64,000 nucleotides of DNA, from assembly GCA_963814165.1 (NCBI GenBank), contig CAWFBW010000020.1, forward strand, positions 1 through 64,000, given 5' to 3'. Every line of letters begins with the position of its first letter. Position 1 is the first letter of the stretch. The DNA is from DASRAA01 sp963814165. Its GTDB lineage: Bacteria; Acidobacteriota; Terriglobia; Terriglobales; Acidobacteriaceae. A program made the translations under genes and the position numbers. The notes beneath the pieces were generated by a model. The model did no database searches. It was given only the letters and a program-made list of their open reading frames with translations, and was not told the origin of the DNA. Positions 17,364 to 26,766 of this stretch are shown here, in pieces.

Positions 17364-17618
17364 ATGCTACGGATGATCGTATTGGTGGCGATTGGTTGGA
17401 TCGTGGGATTGTCCGCGCGTGTGCTGATGCCGGGAAAGGGGCCTGATGGTTTCTGGGTGACAACCGGAATCGGTGTTGGCGGAGCGCTGATTGCCGTAGT
17501 GATTGGGCGTTTTGCCGGCTTCTGGCATCCCGGCGATGCTCCCGGCTTCATCCTCTCCGTGGTCGGTGCGATCATGCTCATGGCCCTCTACCGCGTGCTC
17601 AAGGGCAAGTCTGCTTGA
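17364..17618 (+). CDS. GlsB/YeaQ/YmgE-family membrane protein
   Basis: The 84-aa protein belongs to the transglycosylase-associated (GlsB/YeaQ/YmgE) family. It has three hydrophobic segments (about 2-20 IVLVAIGWIVGLSARVL, 29-50 GFWVTTGIGVGGALIAVVIG and 60-78 GFILSVVGAIMLMALY) joined by the typical G-R and PGK turns. Family members are small inner-membrane proteins linked to general stress response; the molecular role is unknown. SD GGAGAG lies about 6 bases before ATG 17364. Monocistronic by position. Confidence 0.8.
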   Translation: MLRMIVLVAIGWIVGLSARVLMPGKGPDGFWVTTGIGVGGALIAVVIGRFAGFWHPGDAPGFILSVVGAIMLMALYRVLKGKSA

Positions 17619-17673
17619 CGTCCTTCGCTTCACACCAAATTCGTCTGCGTCGGATTCATCGTGGGAGGTGAAA

Positions 17674-17709
17674 GCAGACAACTGACTACTGGCAACCGGT
17701 CACTACTGT
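17674..17709. repeat. CTGACTACTGGCAACCGG repeat over a gene end
   Basis: One of six degenerate copies of the CAACTGGCCACTGACAAC-type repeat. It covers the stop codon (17703-17705) of the transglutaminase gene on the minus strand. Confidence 0.6.
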
Positions 17710-18668
17710 TGCCCGCCCTGCTGTGCTCGTGGCTCGACTGGCTCGGGCTCGGTAGGGATGGCCGTCGTCTCCGACATCCGCTCGTTTCCTTCATCATCGA
17801 TGGCCGGCCTCACGCTGACGTCCACTGACAGTCGCTGGCCCGCGTGTCCTTTGTACACGCCGCGAACCGGAGCCACGTCCGCGTAGTCGCGTCCATACGC
17901 AATCCGAACGTGACGCATACCCACAGGCTTCCCCAGCGTCGGATCCAGCGGCATCCAGCTTGAATCCGGTATGTAAGCTTCAGCCCAAGCGTGTGAAGCC
18001 TGGCCTCCGATGACCTCTTCCAGTTTGGCTGCTGGATTGTTCTCATTCTGCGGGACTAGGTACCCCGACACATAGCGCGCCGGAATGCCCCGCTTGCGCA
18101 ACACACCCAGCAGCAGATGGGCAAAGTCCTGGCAAACTCCGGCGCCAACCTGCAGCGAATCGGCAATGGACGAATTCACGTGTGTCGCGCCTTTCACGTA
18201 CTCGAAGCGCTCATGGATCAGGTCAGACGCACTCTGCGCGAATCCGGCGGCCGTTCCGTCGCAGCGTGCCTCGACCTCGCTGATCAGCGGCTCCAGCGCC
18301 GCGAGATGGGGAACGTATTTGCTCGGTGCCAGCATGTCGAAGAACTCTTCTGTCAATTCCTCGTGACGCTCTTCCAGTTCGCTAAGCGGCATCCAACTCG
18401 TGATCGCCTGCACTTCGTGGGCCAGCACCACTGATTCGGCTTGCACGCGCAGTCGGGTGTGCTCCGGCAGAATGTTGACCTGGTGCACCCAGTTTCCCAG
18501 CGCATCGCGATACGAAAATGCCGGCGATGCCGGATTGGTCGTGAGCCGGAACGACAGGCAGCTCTGGGTCTCGTCATGCATGGGACGCAGCCGCACCTCG
18601 TTATAGCTCTCCGAGACCGGCCCGTCGTAAACGAATTCGGTGACATGGAAGAGGTGGTAGCGATTCAT
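17703..18668 (-). CDS. Transglutaminase-like cysteine protease-fold protein
   Basis: The 321-aa protein has the N-terminal beta domain of bacterial transglutaminase-like proteins (residues 1-100, MNRYHLFHVTEFVYDGPVSE) and the catalytic core with Cys in GAGVCQDFAHLLLG, His in SHAWAEAYI and Asp in WMPLDPTLG, forming the Cys-His-Asp triad. It is the last gene of a three-gene operon and its ATG overlaps the stop of the alpha-E gene (ATGA). Conserved linkage to alpha-E and circularly permuted ATP-grasp genes points to peptide or amide-bond chemistry, perhaps hydrolysing or crosslinking a peptide made by the ATP-grasp. Substrate unknown. The C-terminal tail is Glu/Pro/Gln rich. Confidence 0.88.
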   Translation of the reverse strand: MNRYHLFHVTEFVYDGPVSESYNEVRLRPMHDETQSCLSFRLTTNPASPAFSYRDALGNWVHQVNILPEHTRLRVQAESVVLAHEVQAITSWMPLSELEERHEELTEEFFDMLAPSKYVPHLAALEPLISEVEARCDGTAAGFAQSASDLIHERFEYVKGATHVNSSIADSLQVGAGVCQDFAHLLLGVLRKRGIPARYVSGYLVPQNENNPAAKLEEVIGGQASHAWAEAYIPDSSWMPLDPTLGKPVGMRHVRIAYGRDYADVAPVRGVYKGHAGQRLSVDVSVRPAIDDEGNERMSETTAIPTEPEPVEPRAQQGGQQ

Positions 18669-19621
18669 GCGCTGGCTCCGTAATAGAAGTAGCTGTGGGC
18701 AATGTCTTCACCGATCAAGCGGCAGTTCCCCAGCAGGTCGGCGAGGTAGCCGTGCAGTCCCTGGCGAAACACGTCCTGCACCGTGTCATAGCGCAGTCCC
18801 TCCAGCACTCTGCCCGTCAGCCGCTCGGCCTCGTTCGCGTAGGTCCCCGGCCCGCTGCCGCTGATGGCGCGCAGTCCGATCTGCAACTCCGTGATGCTGA
18901 ACCGTATCGAGCGCGGATGCTTCGGATGCAGAATCAGTAGTTCAGCCACACGCTCCGGCTCAATGGGCGAGTGGTATTGCCGACGGTAGGCCTCGTACGC
19001 GCCCACCGATTTCAGCACCGCCATCCACTGGTGATTGTCCGCCGCGCCTCCCACCAGCGGGGATTCCAGTAGCGACTGGAACTGCAAATCCACCAGCCGC
19101 GCCGTCATTTCCGCTCGTTCTAGCGACCAGCCAATCTTCAGGAAGTCCCATCCTTCGTCGTGCGGCAGTGTGGCGTCAGTCACGCCAAAGAAGCGATGGC
19201 TGCCGAACTTCACCGCGTCGCAGAAACGGTGCGGCCCGCTGGAAATCTGCTCCGCCGGATCGAAGCGCGTCACCGAGTGGTAGAGCCCATTGATGTCTTC
19301 CCACATCTCCCGCGAAATGCGGTCGCGAATGGTGCGGGCGTTCTCCCGCGCCTTGGTAATGCACTGCACGATGGAGTTGGGATTGTCCGGGCGAAACGCG
19401 AGAAACTCGTACACCGTCTGCGCGTTCGCTTCCTCATAGAACTGGTAGAACCGCTCCTGCTCCCCCGCCATGATGATCAGCGGGTCCCAGCGTAGCCGGT
19501 ACGGTGTGGCCGTCTGCTCCAGCAGCATGTGGTAATTCACGTCGAGGATGCGCGCCGTGTCCTCGGCCCGCTCCATGTAGCGCGCCAGCCAGAACAGCGA
19601 ATCGGCAATCCGCGACAGCAT
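18665..19621 (-). CDS. Alpha-E domain protein (DUF403)
   Basis: The 318-aa all-helical protein matches the alpha-E family: it opens MLSRIADSLFWLARYMERAE followed by DTARILDVNYHMLL, with later ERAEMTARLVDLQFQSLL and a C-terminal GYLADLLGNCRLIGEDIAHS segment. Length is usual for the family. Function is unknown; alpha-E is nearly always encoded between a circularly permuted ATP-grasp and a transglutaminase, as here, and is thought to be a partner in peptide synthesis. It begins 9 bp after the ATP-grasp stop and overlaps the next gene by four bases. Confidence 0.9.
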   Translation of the reverse strand: MLSRIADSLFWLARYMERAEDTARILDVNYHMLLEQTATPYRLRWDPLIIMAGEQERFYQFYEEANAQTVYEFLAFRPDNPNSIVQCITKARENARTIRDRISREMWEDINGLYHSVTRFDPAEQISSGPHRFCDAVKFGSHRFFGVTDATLPHDEGWDFLKIGWSLERAEMTARLVDLQFQSLLESPLVGGAADNHQWMAVLKSVGAYEAYRRQYHSPIEPERVAELLILHPKHPRSIRFSITELQIGLRAISGSGPGTYANEAERLTGRVLEGLRYDTVQDVFRQGLHGYLADLLGNCRLIGEDIAHSYFYYGASA

Positions 19622-19629
19622 TACGTTGG

Positions 19630-21115
19630 TCAGGAGTCCTCCCGCAGCACCCAGGTGTCTTTGCTGCCGCCGCCCTGGGAAGAGTTCACCACCAGCGACC
19701 CCGGTTCCAGCGCCACCCGCGTCAGTCCGCCCGGAATGATCGTCACCTGCTGTCCGTCATACAAACAGTAAGGACGCAAATCCACATGCCGCCCCGCCAT
19801 GTGCTTCGATTCCACGTCGTACGACGGCACTCGCGACAGCCCCACCACCGGTTGCGCGATGAAGTTGCGCGGATCTTCCTGGATCTTCTGGCGGAACGAC
19901 TCGATCTTCTCTTCGTCCGATGCCGGCCCGATCAACATCCCGTACCCGCCCGACTCGCCTACCGCTTTCACCACCATCTCGGGCAAGTGCTCCAGCACAT
20001 ACTTCAGGTCGTTGGGACGCGAACACAGATACGTCTCGACCGTGCCCAGAATCGGCTCTTCACCGAGATAGAAGCGGATGAAGTCGGGCACGTAGGCGCA
20101 CACCGCCTTGTCGTCCGCCACGCCGTTGCCCACTGCATTGGCCAGCGCGACATTGCCCCCGCGATAGGCGCCCATCAGCCCCGGAATGCCCATCAGCGAA
20201 TCCGGCCGGAACACCAGCGGATCGAGATAGTCGTCATCCACGCGCCGGTAAATCACGTCAACGCGCTGCAGTCCGTGGATGGTCTTCATATACACCATGC
20301 CCGCATCCACGATGAGGTCGCGGCCTTCCACCAGTTCCACGCCCATCTGCTGCGCCAGAAAGCTATGCTCGAAGTACGCGCTGTTGTAGATGCCCGGAGT
20401 CAGCAGCACGACCTGCGCATTGGCTTCGCCGCGCGGCGACAGCGTGCGCAATATGCGGCACAGCTCGGTCGGGTAGTGATGCACAGGCCGCACTTCGTAC
20501 GACTGAAACGCCTCCGGAAACGTGCGCATCATGACCTGCCGGTTTTCCAGCACATACGACACGCCGCTCGGCGTGCGTACGTTGTCCTCCAGCACCAGGA
20601 ACTCGCCCGTCTTCGAATCGCGCACCAGGTCGATGCCCGCAGATGTGGGTGTAGATGCCGCGCGGCACCTCGACGCCGATCATCTCGCGGTGAAAATGCT
20701 TGCACGAATAAATCAGCGAGCGCGGTATCTTGCGCTCTTTCAGGATGCGCTGCTGTCCGTACACGTCCTGCAGAAACAGGTTCAGCGCCACCACCCGCTG
20801 CGACAGCCCTCGCTCGATGCGGTCCCAGTCCGAGTGCGGCAGAATGCGCGGAATCAGGTCGAACGGAAACAGCCGCTCCGTGCCCGTCCCGTCGCTGTAC
20901 ACCGTAAACGTGATGCCTTGTAACAGAAATGCAATGTCGGCCAGGTTGCGCCGGTCGTCAAACTGCGACGCCGGCATGCTGGCCAGCATCTGGAACAGCT
21001 TGGCGTAATGCGGCCGCGGCTCGCCCGATGGCAGAAACATCTCGTCGAAGAACGAGCCCGGGTCGTAGCTCCCAAAGAGGTCGCCCCGCACCGCCGCAGA
21101 TGCTCCAGTAGTCAT
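19630..21115 (-). CDS. Circularly permuted ATP-grasp protein, one frameshift
   Basis: First gene of the operon. It is read in two frames: 21115 to about 20640, then about 20636-19630. The first part has GSYDPGSFFDEMF, FPFDLIPRILPHSDWDRIE and YGQQRILKERKIPRSLIYS; the second EFLVLEDNVRTPSGVSYVLE, LTPGIYNSAYFEHSFLAQ, MVVKAVGESGGYGMLIGP and a C-terminal LEPGSLVVNSSQGGGSKDTW. These are hallmarks of the circularly permuted ATP-grasp (DUF404/DUF407) family, predicted peptide ligases. The break is in GATGCCCGC (20633-20640): dropping one C restores ICGIDLVRD. So an assembly error is likely. ATG 21115 starts the conserved region. Confidence 0.88.
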
Positions 21116-21374
21116 GGGTTCTTAAACGTAACAGGCGGGACGCGTCCGCGCTAATAAGAAACTTGAATGGACCCTATTACTGTTTCCAAGGCTCAGAAGT
21201 GGCTGATTCGCTTGACGTGGCTTGCCCGACCTGCGACATCGGCTGCCGAGCCGTTTTGTTCGGCGTCTCGCCGCGGGAATATTCGGCTAAGCCTCCTCCC
21301 ATTTTGGTCCGTCCGCTAAATTTTACCGCCATCTGCCACAGGAAACAGCAGTAAGATTCTAAGTAGGAGGCCGT

Positions 21375-21758
21375 ATGTCTCCCGTATCGAAGCGCTTTCT
21401 CTACTGGGTGCCGCGCATCCTGTCGATCGCCTTCATCCTGTTCATCAGCATCTTTGCCCTCGACGTCTTTTCGGAAAACCTGGGCTTCTGGCAGACCGTG
21501 CAGGCTTTGGCCCTCCACCTCATTCCATCCTTCGTGCTTCTCGCTGCCCTGGTGTTGGCGTGGCGGTGGGAATGGATCGGCGCAATGGCCTTCGCCGCTG
21601 CCGGGATACTCTACATCGGTTGGGTGGTGCGGCGCTCGTCGGTCCCCGTCGCCACGCGGCTGGAATGGGTGGCCTTCATCGCTGTGCCTGCTTTCGTACT
21701 TGCGGCTTTGTTCCTCATCGACTGGCGCGAACACGGCGAACTCCACGCCCGCTCCTGA
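21375..21758 (+). CDS. Four-helix membrane protein, unknown function
   Basis: The 127-aa protein has four hydrophobic segments, at about 12-31 (ILSIAFILFISIFALDVF), 42-61 (ALALHLIPSFVLLAALVLAW), 67-84 (IGAMAFAAAGILYIGWVV) and 97-116 (WVAFIAVPAFVLAALFLID). The SD AGGAGG at 21365-21370 fits ATG 21375. This resembles a family of short DUF membrane proteins found in Acidobacteria; no function is known to me. It stands alone between a divergent operon and gdhA. Confidence 0.7.
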   Translation: MSPVSKRFLYWVPRILSIAFILFISIFALDVFSENLGFWQTVQALALHLIPSFVLLAALVLAWRWEWIGAMAFAAAGILYIGWVVRRSSVPVATRLEWVAFIAVPAFVLAALFLIDWREHGELHARS

Positions 21759-22086
21759 GCGGCGCGTCGGATGGCTTCTGCGCGTCCCCATGCCGTCATG
21801 CCGTCCCCGATACCCCACCCTTCCTGACCATTGTTTCGCAACTCAATCTGGTGTATTTTCCTTCGGATGCCTCCGCCAACTCACGCGCCTCGGCCCGCCT
21901 GTTACAAATGTTTCTGTTTCGGCCAATTCGTCACGTTCCGGAGTGATAGCGGTCACGGCGGCGCAGCCGAAACAGGACTTGAATAATCTGTTCGCCAAGT
22001 TAACGCTTAGCGAAGTCGTGCGCCGAGACTCTCGGCCTCGTTTCGTGTTCTGAAACAAATGCAGCACCGTTCCAGGAGGAACTCAT
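21759..22086. other. gdhA upstream region
   Basis: No repeat, terminator or small gene is recognised in these 328 bases. The last part holds the SD AGGAGG (22075-22080) for gdhA. Confidence 0.4.
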
Positions 22087-23484
22087 ATGACAGTAGGACT
22101 CATGCAGTCCGGAATTAAGACTCCGGGCGATTACATCAACGACGTTATGGGCCTGGTGAAAGCGAAGAACCCGGCCGAACCGGAATTTCACCAGGCCGTA
22201 CAGGAAGTCATGGAGTCGTTACGCCTTGTGTTGGAGAGACACCCCGAGTACATCTCGGAGCGGATTCTCGAGCGCATCACGGAACCCGAGCGCGTGCTGA
22301 TGTTCCGCGTCCCGTGGTTTGACGACCATGGCAACATCCAGGTCAATCGCGGTTTCCGCATTGAGATGAACAGCGCCATCGGCCCCTACAAGGGCGGCCT
22401 GCGCTTCCACCCCTCGGTCAACCTCGGCATCCTGAAGTTCCTCGCCTTCGAGCAGGTTTTCAAGAACTCGCTCACCACGCTGCCCATGGGCGGTGGCAAG
22501 GGCGGATCCGATTTCGATCCCAAGGGCAAGAGTGACAACGAAGTCATGCGCTTCTGCCAGAGCTTTATGACCGAACTCTCGCGCCACATCGGTCCTGACA
22601 CCGACGTACCCGCCGGCGACATCGGCGTGGGCGGACGCGAAATCGGCTTCCTCTTCGGCCAGTACAAGCGGCTGCGCAATGAATTCGCCGGCGTGCTTAC
22701 CGGCAAGGGCTTGGCCTGGGGCGGCTCGCTCATTCGTCCCGAAGCCACCGGCTACGGCTGCGTCTATTTCGCCAACGAGATGCTGAAGTCGCGCAAAGAT
22801 ACGCTCGAAGGCAAGGTCTGCCTGGTTTCCGGCAGCGGCAACGTTTCGCAGTACACCATCGAGAAGCTGCTTGATTTCGGCGCCAAGCCGGTCACTGTTT
22901 CCGACTCCGACGGGGTTGTGTACGATCCCGACGGCATCGACCGCGAGAAGCTGGCCTATGTCATGGATCTGAAGAACACTCGCCGTGGCCGCATCCGCGA
23001 CTATACCGACCAGTACAAGAAGTCCATCTTCATGCCAACCGACATGAAGCTTGGACACAACCCGCTGTGGGGCATCAAGGCCGATTGCGCCTTCCCCAGC
23101 GCCACGCAGAACGAAATCAATGCCAAGGATGCCGCGAACCTCATCAACAACGGCTGCAAGCTGGTTGCCGAGGGCGCGAACATGCCGAGCACGCTCGAAG
23201 CCACCAAGCTGTTCCTCGAAGCCGGCGTTCTGTACGGCCCGGCCAAGGCAGCCAATGCCGGTGGAGTCGCAACCTCAGGTCTGGAAATGTCGCAGAACAG
23301 CATGCGGCTGAGCTGGACCCGCGAGGAAGTGGACGATCGTCTGCACAAGATCATGATCGCCATCCACAAGAACTGCTACGAGACGGCCGAGATGTACGGC
23401 ACGCCCGGCAATTTGGTCAACGGCGCCAACATCGGCGGCTTCCTGAAGGTAGCCAACGCCATGCTGGACCAGGGGCTGGTGTAG
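22087..23484 (+). CDS. gdhA: NADP-type glutamate dehydrogenase
   Basis: The 465-aa enzyme interconverts 2-oxoglutarate plus ammonia and glutamate in the cytosol. It matches the hexameric small GdhA type (about 450 aa). Substrate and catalytic region: YKGGLRFHPSVNLGILKFLA, TLPMGGGKGGSDFDPKGKSD (the PMGGGKGG motif with catalytic Lys) and VPAGDIGVGGREIGFLFGQY. Rossmann domain: VCLVSGSGNVSQYTIEKLLD. C-terminus: LVNGANIGGFLKVANAML. AGGAGG at 22075-22080 sits six bases before ATG 22087. Monocistronic with a terminator after it. NADP specificity is inferred from the family type. Confidence 0.95.
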   Translation: MTVGLMQSGIKTPGDYINDVMGLVKAKNPAEPEFHQAVQEVMESLRLVLERHPEYISERILERITEPERVLMFRVPWFDDHGNIQVNRGFRIEMNSAIGPYKGGLRFHPSVNLGILKFLAFEQVFKNSLTTLPMGGGKGGSDFDPKGKSDNEVMRFCQSFMTELSRHIGPDTDVPAGDIGVGGREIGFLFGQYKRLRNEFAGVLTGKGLAWGGSLIRPEATGYGCVYFANEMLKSRKDTLEGKVCLVSGSGNVSQYTIEKLLDFGAKPVTVSDSDGVVYDPDGIDREKLAYVMDLKNTRRGRIRDYTDQYKKSIFMPTDMKLGHNPLWGIKADCAFPSATQNEINAKDAANLINNGCKLVAEGANMPSTLEATKLFLEAGVLYGPAKAANAGGVATSGLEMSQNSMRLSWTREEVDDRLHKIMIAIHKNCYETAEMYGTPGNLVNGANIGGFLKVANAMLDQGLV

Positions 23485-23506
23485 GTCGCGGTAGACTGGT
23501 CGTAAC

Positions 23507-23538
23507 TCCGCGGCGCTCTGCGAAGGGCGCCGCTTTTC
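23507..23538 (+). terminator. Rho-independent terminator after gdhA
   Basis: GCGGCGC-TCTGCGAAG-GGCGCCGC followed by TTTTCG, 25 bp past the gdhA stop. Confidence 0.7.
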
Positions 23539-23715
23539 GCTGGACTTTCGGTGTCGCATTGCACAACGCCAGCTTGAGGGATTGTTCCTTTGTTACTTCT
23601 TCTTTGGTGAGCTTTCGGTAAGGCTGCGAAAGGCCGTTCCTGGCTGCTTTGAAAAGTGGTGTTGAGTTTAATCTGTCTTCTAAATGAGTCGGAAGTCGAG
23701 AACCCCGGGGTTACG

Positions 23716-25092
23716 CTACACGTTGCCGATGTTGGAATGCACGGCCGAAGGGAGCGCCATCAATCGCAGGCATTCCGCGAACCGAGGATCATCGCGCAGG
23801 CTGTCCCAATCCGGTGCGACCGCCAGGTGAACGAGTGCCGGGTCGCGGTACGCGATGGCCTGATTAAGGCAGTCGAACGCTTCATCGAGCCGGCCTGCTG
23901 CCCCATACAGAACGGCGCGAAAGGACGCCATCTTCAGCAAGACGTCGAAGTCCAGTTGCGGGTTCGTGATCTGATCCACCATGAATCTTCTCACCCCGGA
24001 GAGGCCGGCCGTCGCGTACACCTGCTGCATATCCGCGGTAACCTGCTTCATCACCGCCACCCTCTCTTCGGAAAAGCCCCACGCGATGGCCTGGCTGACG
24101 ATCCAGGCCGCGAATCTATTGAATTCCCCGATCTTCCAATAGACGTGCGTAATGAATTGGCTCGCCAGCACATGTTTCGGGTCGATCTCTAGAGCTCGCC
24201 GAGCCCAGACTTGCGTCTCGTCGTACTTCCGCTGATGCCAATACGAGATGGCGATCTGCACCAGAACGCCGGGCGATCGCGGATCGCGCGCGAGTGCCCG
24301 CTGCTTGCATCGCAGCCCATCGTCGAGCCGTCCGAGCGCTTCCTGGAGCGACCCATACTGTAGTAGCGCCTCGGTGTGATCCGGATTGATCTGGAGCGCA
24401 CGCTGCAGACTGCGCTCCGCTGCCGTCCAGTCCCACTCGCTGAGAAAAAGAACAGTGCCAAGGGCAACCTGCGCGTCCGCTGAGCCGCTGTCCATTGCTA
24501 GCGCGCGCAAGGCGGACGCTTTCGCCTCTGTAAACGCTTCCTGGTGCGGCGCCGCGTGAAACACTGCCTGCAGGCACAGTGCGCGCGCCAAGCCGGCGTG
24601 CGCCGGTGCATAGGTCGGATCGATCTCGATCGCGGAACGAAAGGAGTCCACGGCGGTAGGGAGTTCGAAGAACGAGCCTGACAACAGGTGATTCCGGCCG
24701 CGGCCGACCAGCTCGTAGAGTTCGACGGGGCGCGTTATGGCGCTCTGTGTTAATGGCCTCTCGTCGGCCCGATCGAAGCTGACCACAGCGATGAAGCGAT
24801 ACCCTGACCGCACGACGGTTTCGATGTAGGCCGGAGGCCGCGTGTCGTCGCCGAGCGCCTTGCGCAGTGCAGCCACGTGAACATTGAGAATGCCCTCTTC
24901 GACAAACGACTCGGGCCAAACCTGCGCCAGCAATTCGTCCTTCGTGACCAACCGCCCCGACTGCCGCACCAACAGAACCAGCACATCGTAGGCCTTCGGT
25001 GACAAGCGAACGGTTTCGGCGCCGCGCAGCAGCCGTCGCTCTCCCACGTCCAGCGCGAACTCGTCGAAATGAAATACTTCCCGGCTAGCCAT
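23716..25092 (-). CDS. Winged-helix (CadC-like) regulator with TPR repeats
   Basis: The 458-aa protein has an N-terminal OmpR/PhoB-type winged helix (residues about 1-100: FHFDEFALDVGERRLLRG, VRLSPKAYDVLVLLVRQSGR, ALRKALGDDTRPPAYIETV and SGYRFIAVV) and a long helical region of TPR-like repeats (about 150-450, e.g. GSLQEALGRLDDGLRCKQRA and YDETQVWARRALEIDPKHV). It lacks a receiver domain and a clear membrane span, so it is a one-component regulator, with TPRs for protein contacts. ATG 25092 (MASREVFHF) is chosen; an upstream TTG adds only eight residues. It is divergent from the DUF1579-like gene 84 bp away, which it might control. Confidence 0.85.
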   Translation of the reverse strand: MASREVFHFDEFALDVGERRLLRGAETVRLSPKAYDVLVLLVRQSGRLVTKDELLAQVWPESFVEEGILNVHVAALRKALGDDTRPPAYIETVVRSGYRFIAVVSFDRADERPLTQSAITRPVELYELVGRGRNHLLSGSFFELPTAVDSFRSAIEIDPTYAPAHAGLARALCLQAVFHAAPHQEAFTEAKASALRALAMDSGSADAQVALGTVLFLSEWDWTAAERSLQRALQINPDHTEALLQYGSLQEALGRLDDGLRCKQRALARDPRSPGVLVQIAISYWHQRKYDETQVWARRALEIDPKHVLASQFITHVYWKIGEFNRFAAWIVSQAIAWGFSEERVAVMKQVTADMQQVYATAGLSGVRRFMVDQITNPQLDFDVLLKMASFRAVLYGAAGRLDEAFDCLNQAIAYRDPALVHLAVAPDWDSLRDDPRFAECLRLMALPSAVHSNIGNV

Positions 25093-25176
25093 TGAGTTTT
25101 CGGCCAATCTTAACAAACCCTTCGGGACACGTCACGGCCCGGCTGCTACTGTGTGCACACTGGGGTGATTCATGAA

Positions 25177-25707
25177 ATGAGCACACGAACGTCGGTCGCC
25201 GTCATTCTGATCTGCGGATTCACATCACTACTGCTCGCACAAGCTCCACCAGCGCCACCCAAGCCTGGTCCCGAACACAAGAAGTTGGAGTACTTCCTTG
25301 GCACATGGAAAGAGGAGAACGAGATTAAAGCCAACGGGTATGTGCCGGCCGGTAAGGGTGTCACCACCGGAACATATACATTGGGGCCGGGAGGATTCTA
25401 TGTCGAGCGCCGCGCTGAAGGGCAAATACCGTATACCGTCGGCATCATCGCCTACGACAGCTATGCGAAGGCCTACACAATCTTTTACGCGAGCAGTGCC
25501 GGACTCGTGGGCACCGGCATAGGATCGGTTAACGGAAATACTTGGACGTGGATGGTGGAAGACAGGATTGCGGGCCAAGCCGTCAAAGGAAGAACGACAA
25601 TCACGATGTTATCGCCCACTGAGTATACGAACAAGTATGAAATGGCCGACGGAAAGGGCGGTTACACAACCCGGGTAGAAGGCAAAGCCACCAAAGTCGG
25701 GCGTTAG
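25177..25707 (+). CDS. Secreted DUF1579-like protein
   Basis: The 176-aa protein has a signal peptide (SVAVILICGFTSLLLAQ, cleavage near residue 24) followed by PPKPGPEHKKLEYFLGTWKE, the usual start of DUF1579/lipocalin-like proteins, and a beta-rich body (GTYTLGPGGFYVERRAEGQI, YTIFYASSAGLVGTGIGSVN). Function unknown; such proteins are periplasmic and monomeric in the few known cases. ATG 25177 is used because a GTG at 25153 would add residues before the signal peptide. Shares its promoter region with the divergent winged-helix/TPR regulator. Confidence 0.75.
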   Translation: MSTRTSVAVILICGFTSLLLAQAPPAPPKPGPEHKKLEYFLGTWKEENEIKANGYVPAGKGVTTGTYTLGPGGFYVERRAEGQIPYTVGIIAYDSYAKAYTIFYASSAGLVGTGIGSVNGNTWTWMVEDRIAGQAVKGRTTITMLSPTEYTNKYEMADGKGGYTTRVEGKATKVGR

Positions 25708-25964
25708 AGTTTATCGGTGGAGCGCGAAGTCCACTTGCGCGTTTCGGTCGTGGTTCAGTTCGGCGCTGCTGTATCCCACTCAACCGCGTTCGGCAATTCG
25801 GAAGTAACCCGCTAGATGCCGGAAGCCAGGCGCTTTGACCAGACCTAAAGGAGTGCGATGACGACTCATTCACCCAACCAGGTGAAGAAGTTATCAGCAA
25901 CTCGGAACCAAGGCACCGGATTCCGGAAACCATAACCCTTGCTCAGACCTTAGAGGAGGTCTCT

Positions 25965-26498
25965 ATGAAACACAAGTCGATTTCGAGAAGGCTCGTCTCG
26001 GTCAAGGCCGACATAGCAAGCACACTAATGGCGCTCTTGCTGGGCTTCGCCACGCTTTCACTGGCGGTGGGTGGCATGAGCTCAACTGCCATGGCTCAAA
26101 CTAAGTTAGGTGAAAACGCCTCGACGCCAACGTGCAACCTGCAAACACTGAAAGGGCGGTATCTGTTTGCATGGTCCGGAGCCATTCTCCCTCCAGCATT
26201 TGGGGTAACAGAGCAGACGTTCGGCGGAGCCGCCGGATACCATACCTTCAATGGAGATGGCACGGGGACAGACACCGTGACAGTCCGCGTCGGCGCCAGA
26301 ATCTTTCTGGAGAACGTCGTCGCTCCCATAACCTATACGGTCAACTCGGACTGTACAGGCACCTACACTGTCAATGCGCCCGGTAACCCATCCTTCGATC
26401 TATTCATCGCGCCCGATGGCTCGGAAATAGCCACCTTCGCGACGGCTCCTGCCGGCAATCAGCTGGCAAGCATTGATACGAGGGTGTCACGCAAATAG
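25965..26498 (+). CDS. Secreted protein, unknown function
   Basis: The 177-aa protein starts after AGAGGAGGT (SD at 25952-25960). A long basic n-region (MKHKSISRRLVSVKAD) leads to a hydrophobic core and cleavage near SSTAMAQ (residue about 45). The mature 130 residues look beta-rich, with FAWSGAILPPAFG, AAGYHTFNGDGTGTDTVTV and ITYTVNSDCTGTYTVN, and two Cys that could pair. This resembles acidobacterial exported proteins with a GxYxF/NGDGTG pattern. No function known. Confidence 0.7.
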   Translation: MKHKSISRRLVSVKADIASTLMALLLGFATLSLAVGGMSSTAMAQTKLGENASTPTCNLQTLKGRYLFAWSGAILPPAFGVTEQTFGGAAGYHTFNGDGTGTDTVTVRVGARIFLENVVAPITYTVNSDCTGTYTVNAPGNPSFDLFIAPDGSEIATFATAPAGNQLASIDTRVSRK

Positions 26499-26590
26499 AA
26501 AAGCACAGGTCAGGTCGTGTGAACGGGGGAATGGATTGAAGCCTTGCAATGCCACGTTCTTGGCCTGGCATTCCAGTAGAGCTGAACTCC

Positions 26591-26635
26591 GAGTGCCCAC
26601 CCAAGCCTCTTTCTTTCGCTTGGGTGGGATTTTGT
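26591..26635. repeat. Hairpin repeat (GTGCCCACCC type), possible terminator
   Basis: CCCACCCAAGC-loop-GCTTGGGTGGG followed by ATTTTGTC. A member of the variable-stem family; it could end transcription from 25965. Confidence 0.6.
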
Positions 26636-26766
26636 CTCGGTACACTGCGATCCTCCTGGTTTGCGATTCAAAACGAACTTCAAAGCCGGAGGGTGGCCTG
26701 CATATCCCGCAAAGCGCGAATATGGCGCCACGATTGCAGCCTCCTCCCTGTATTATCAGAGGCGCG

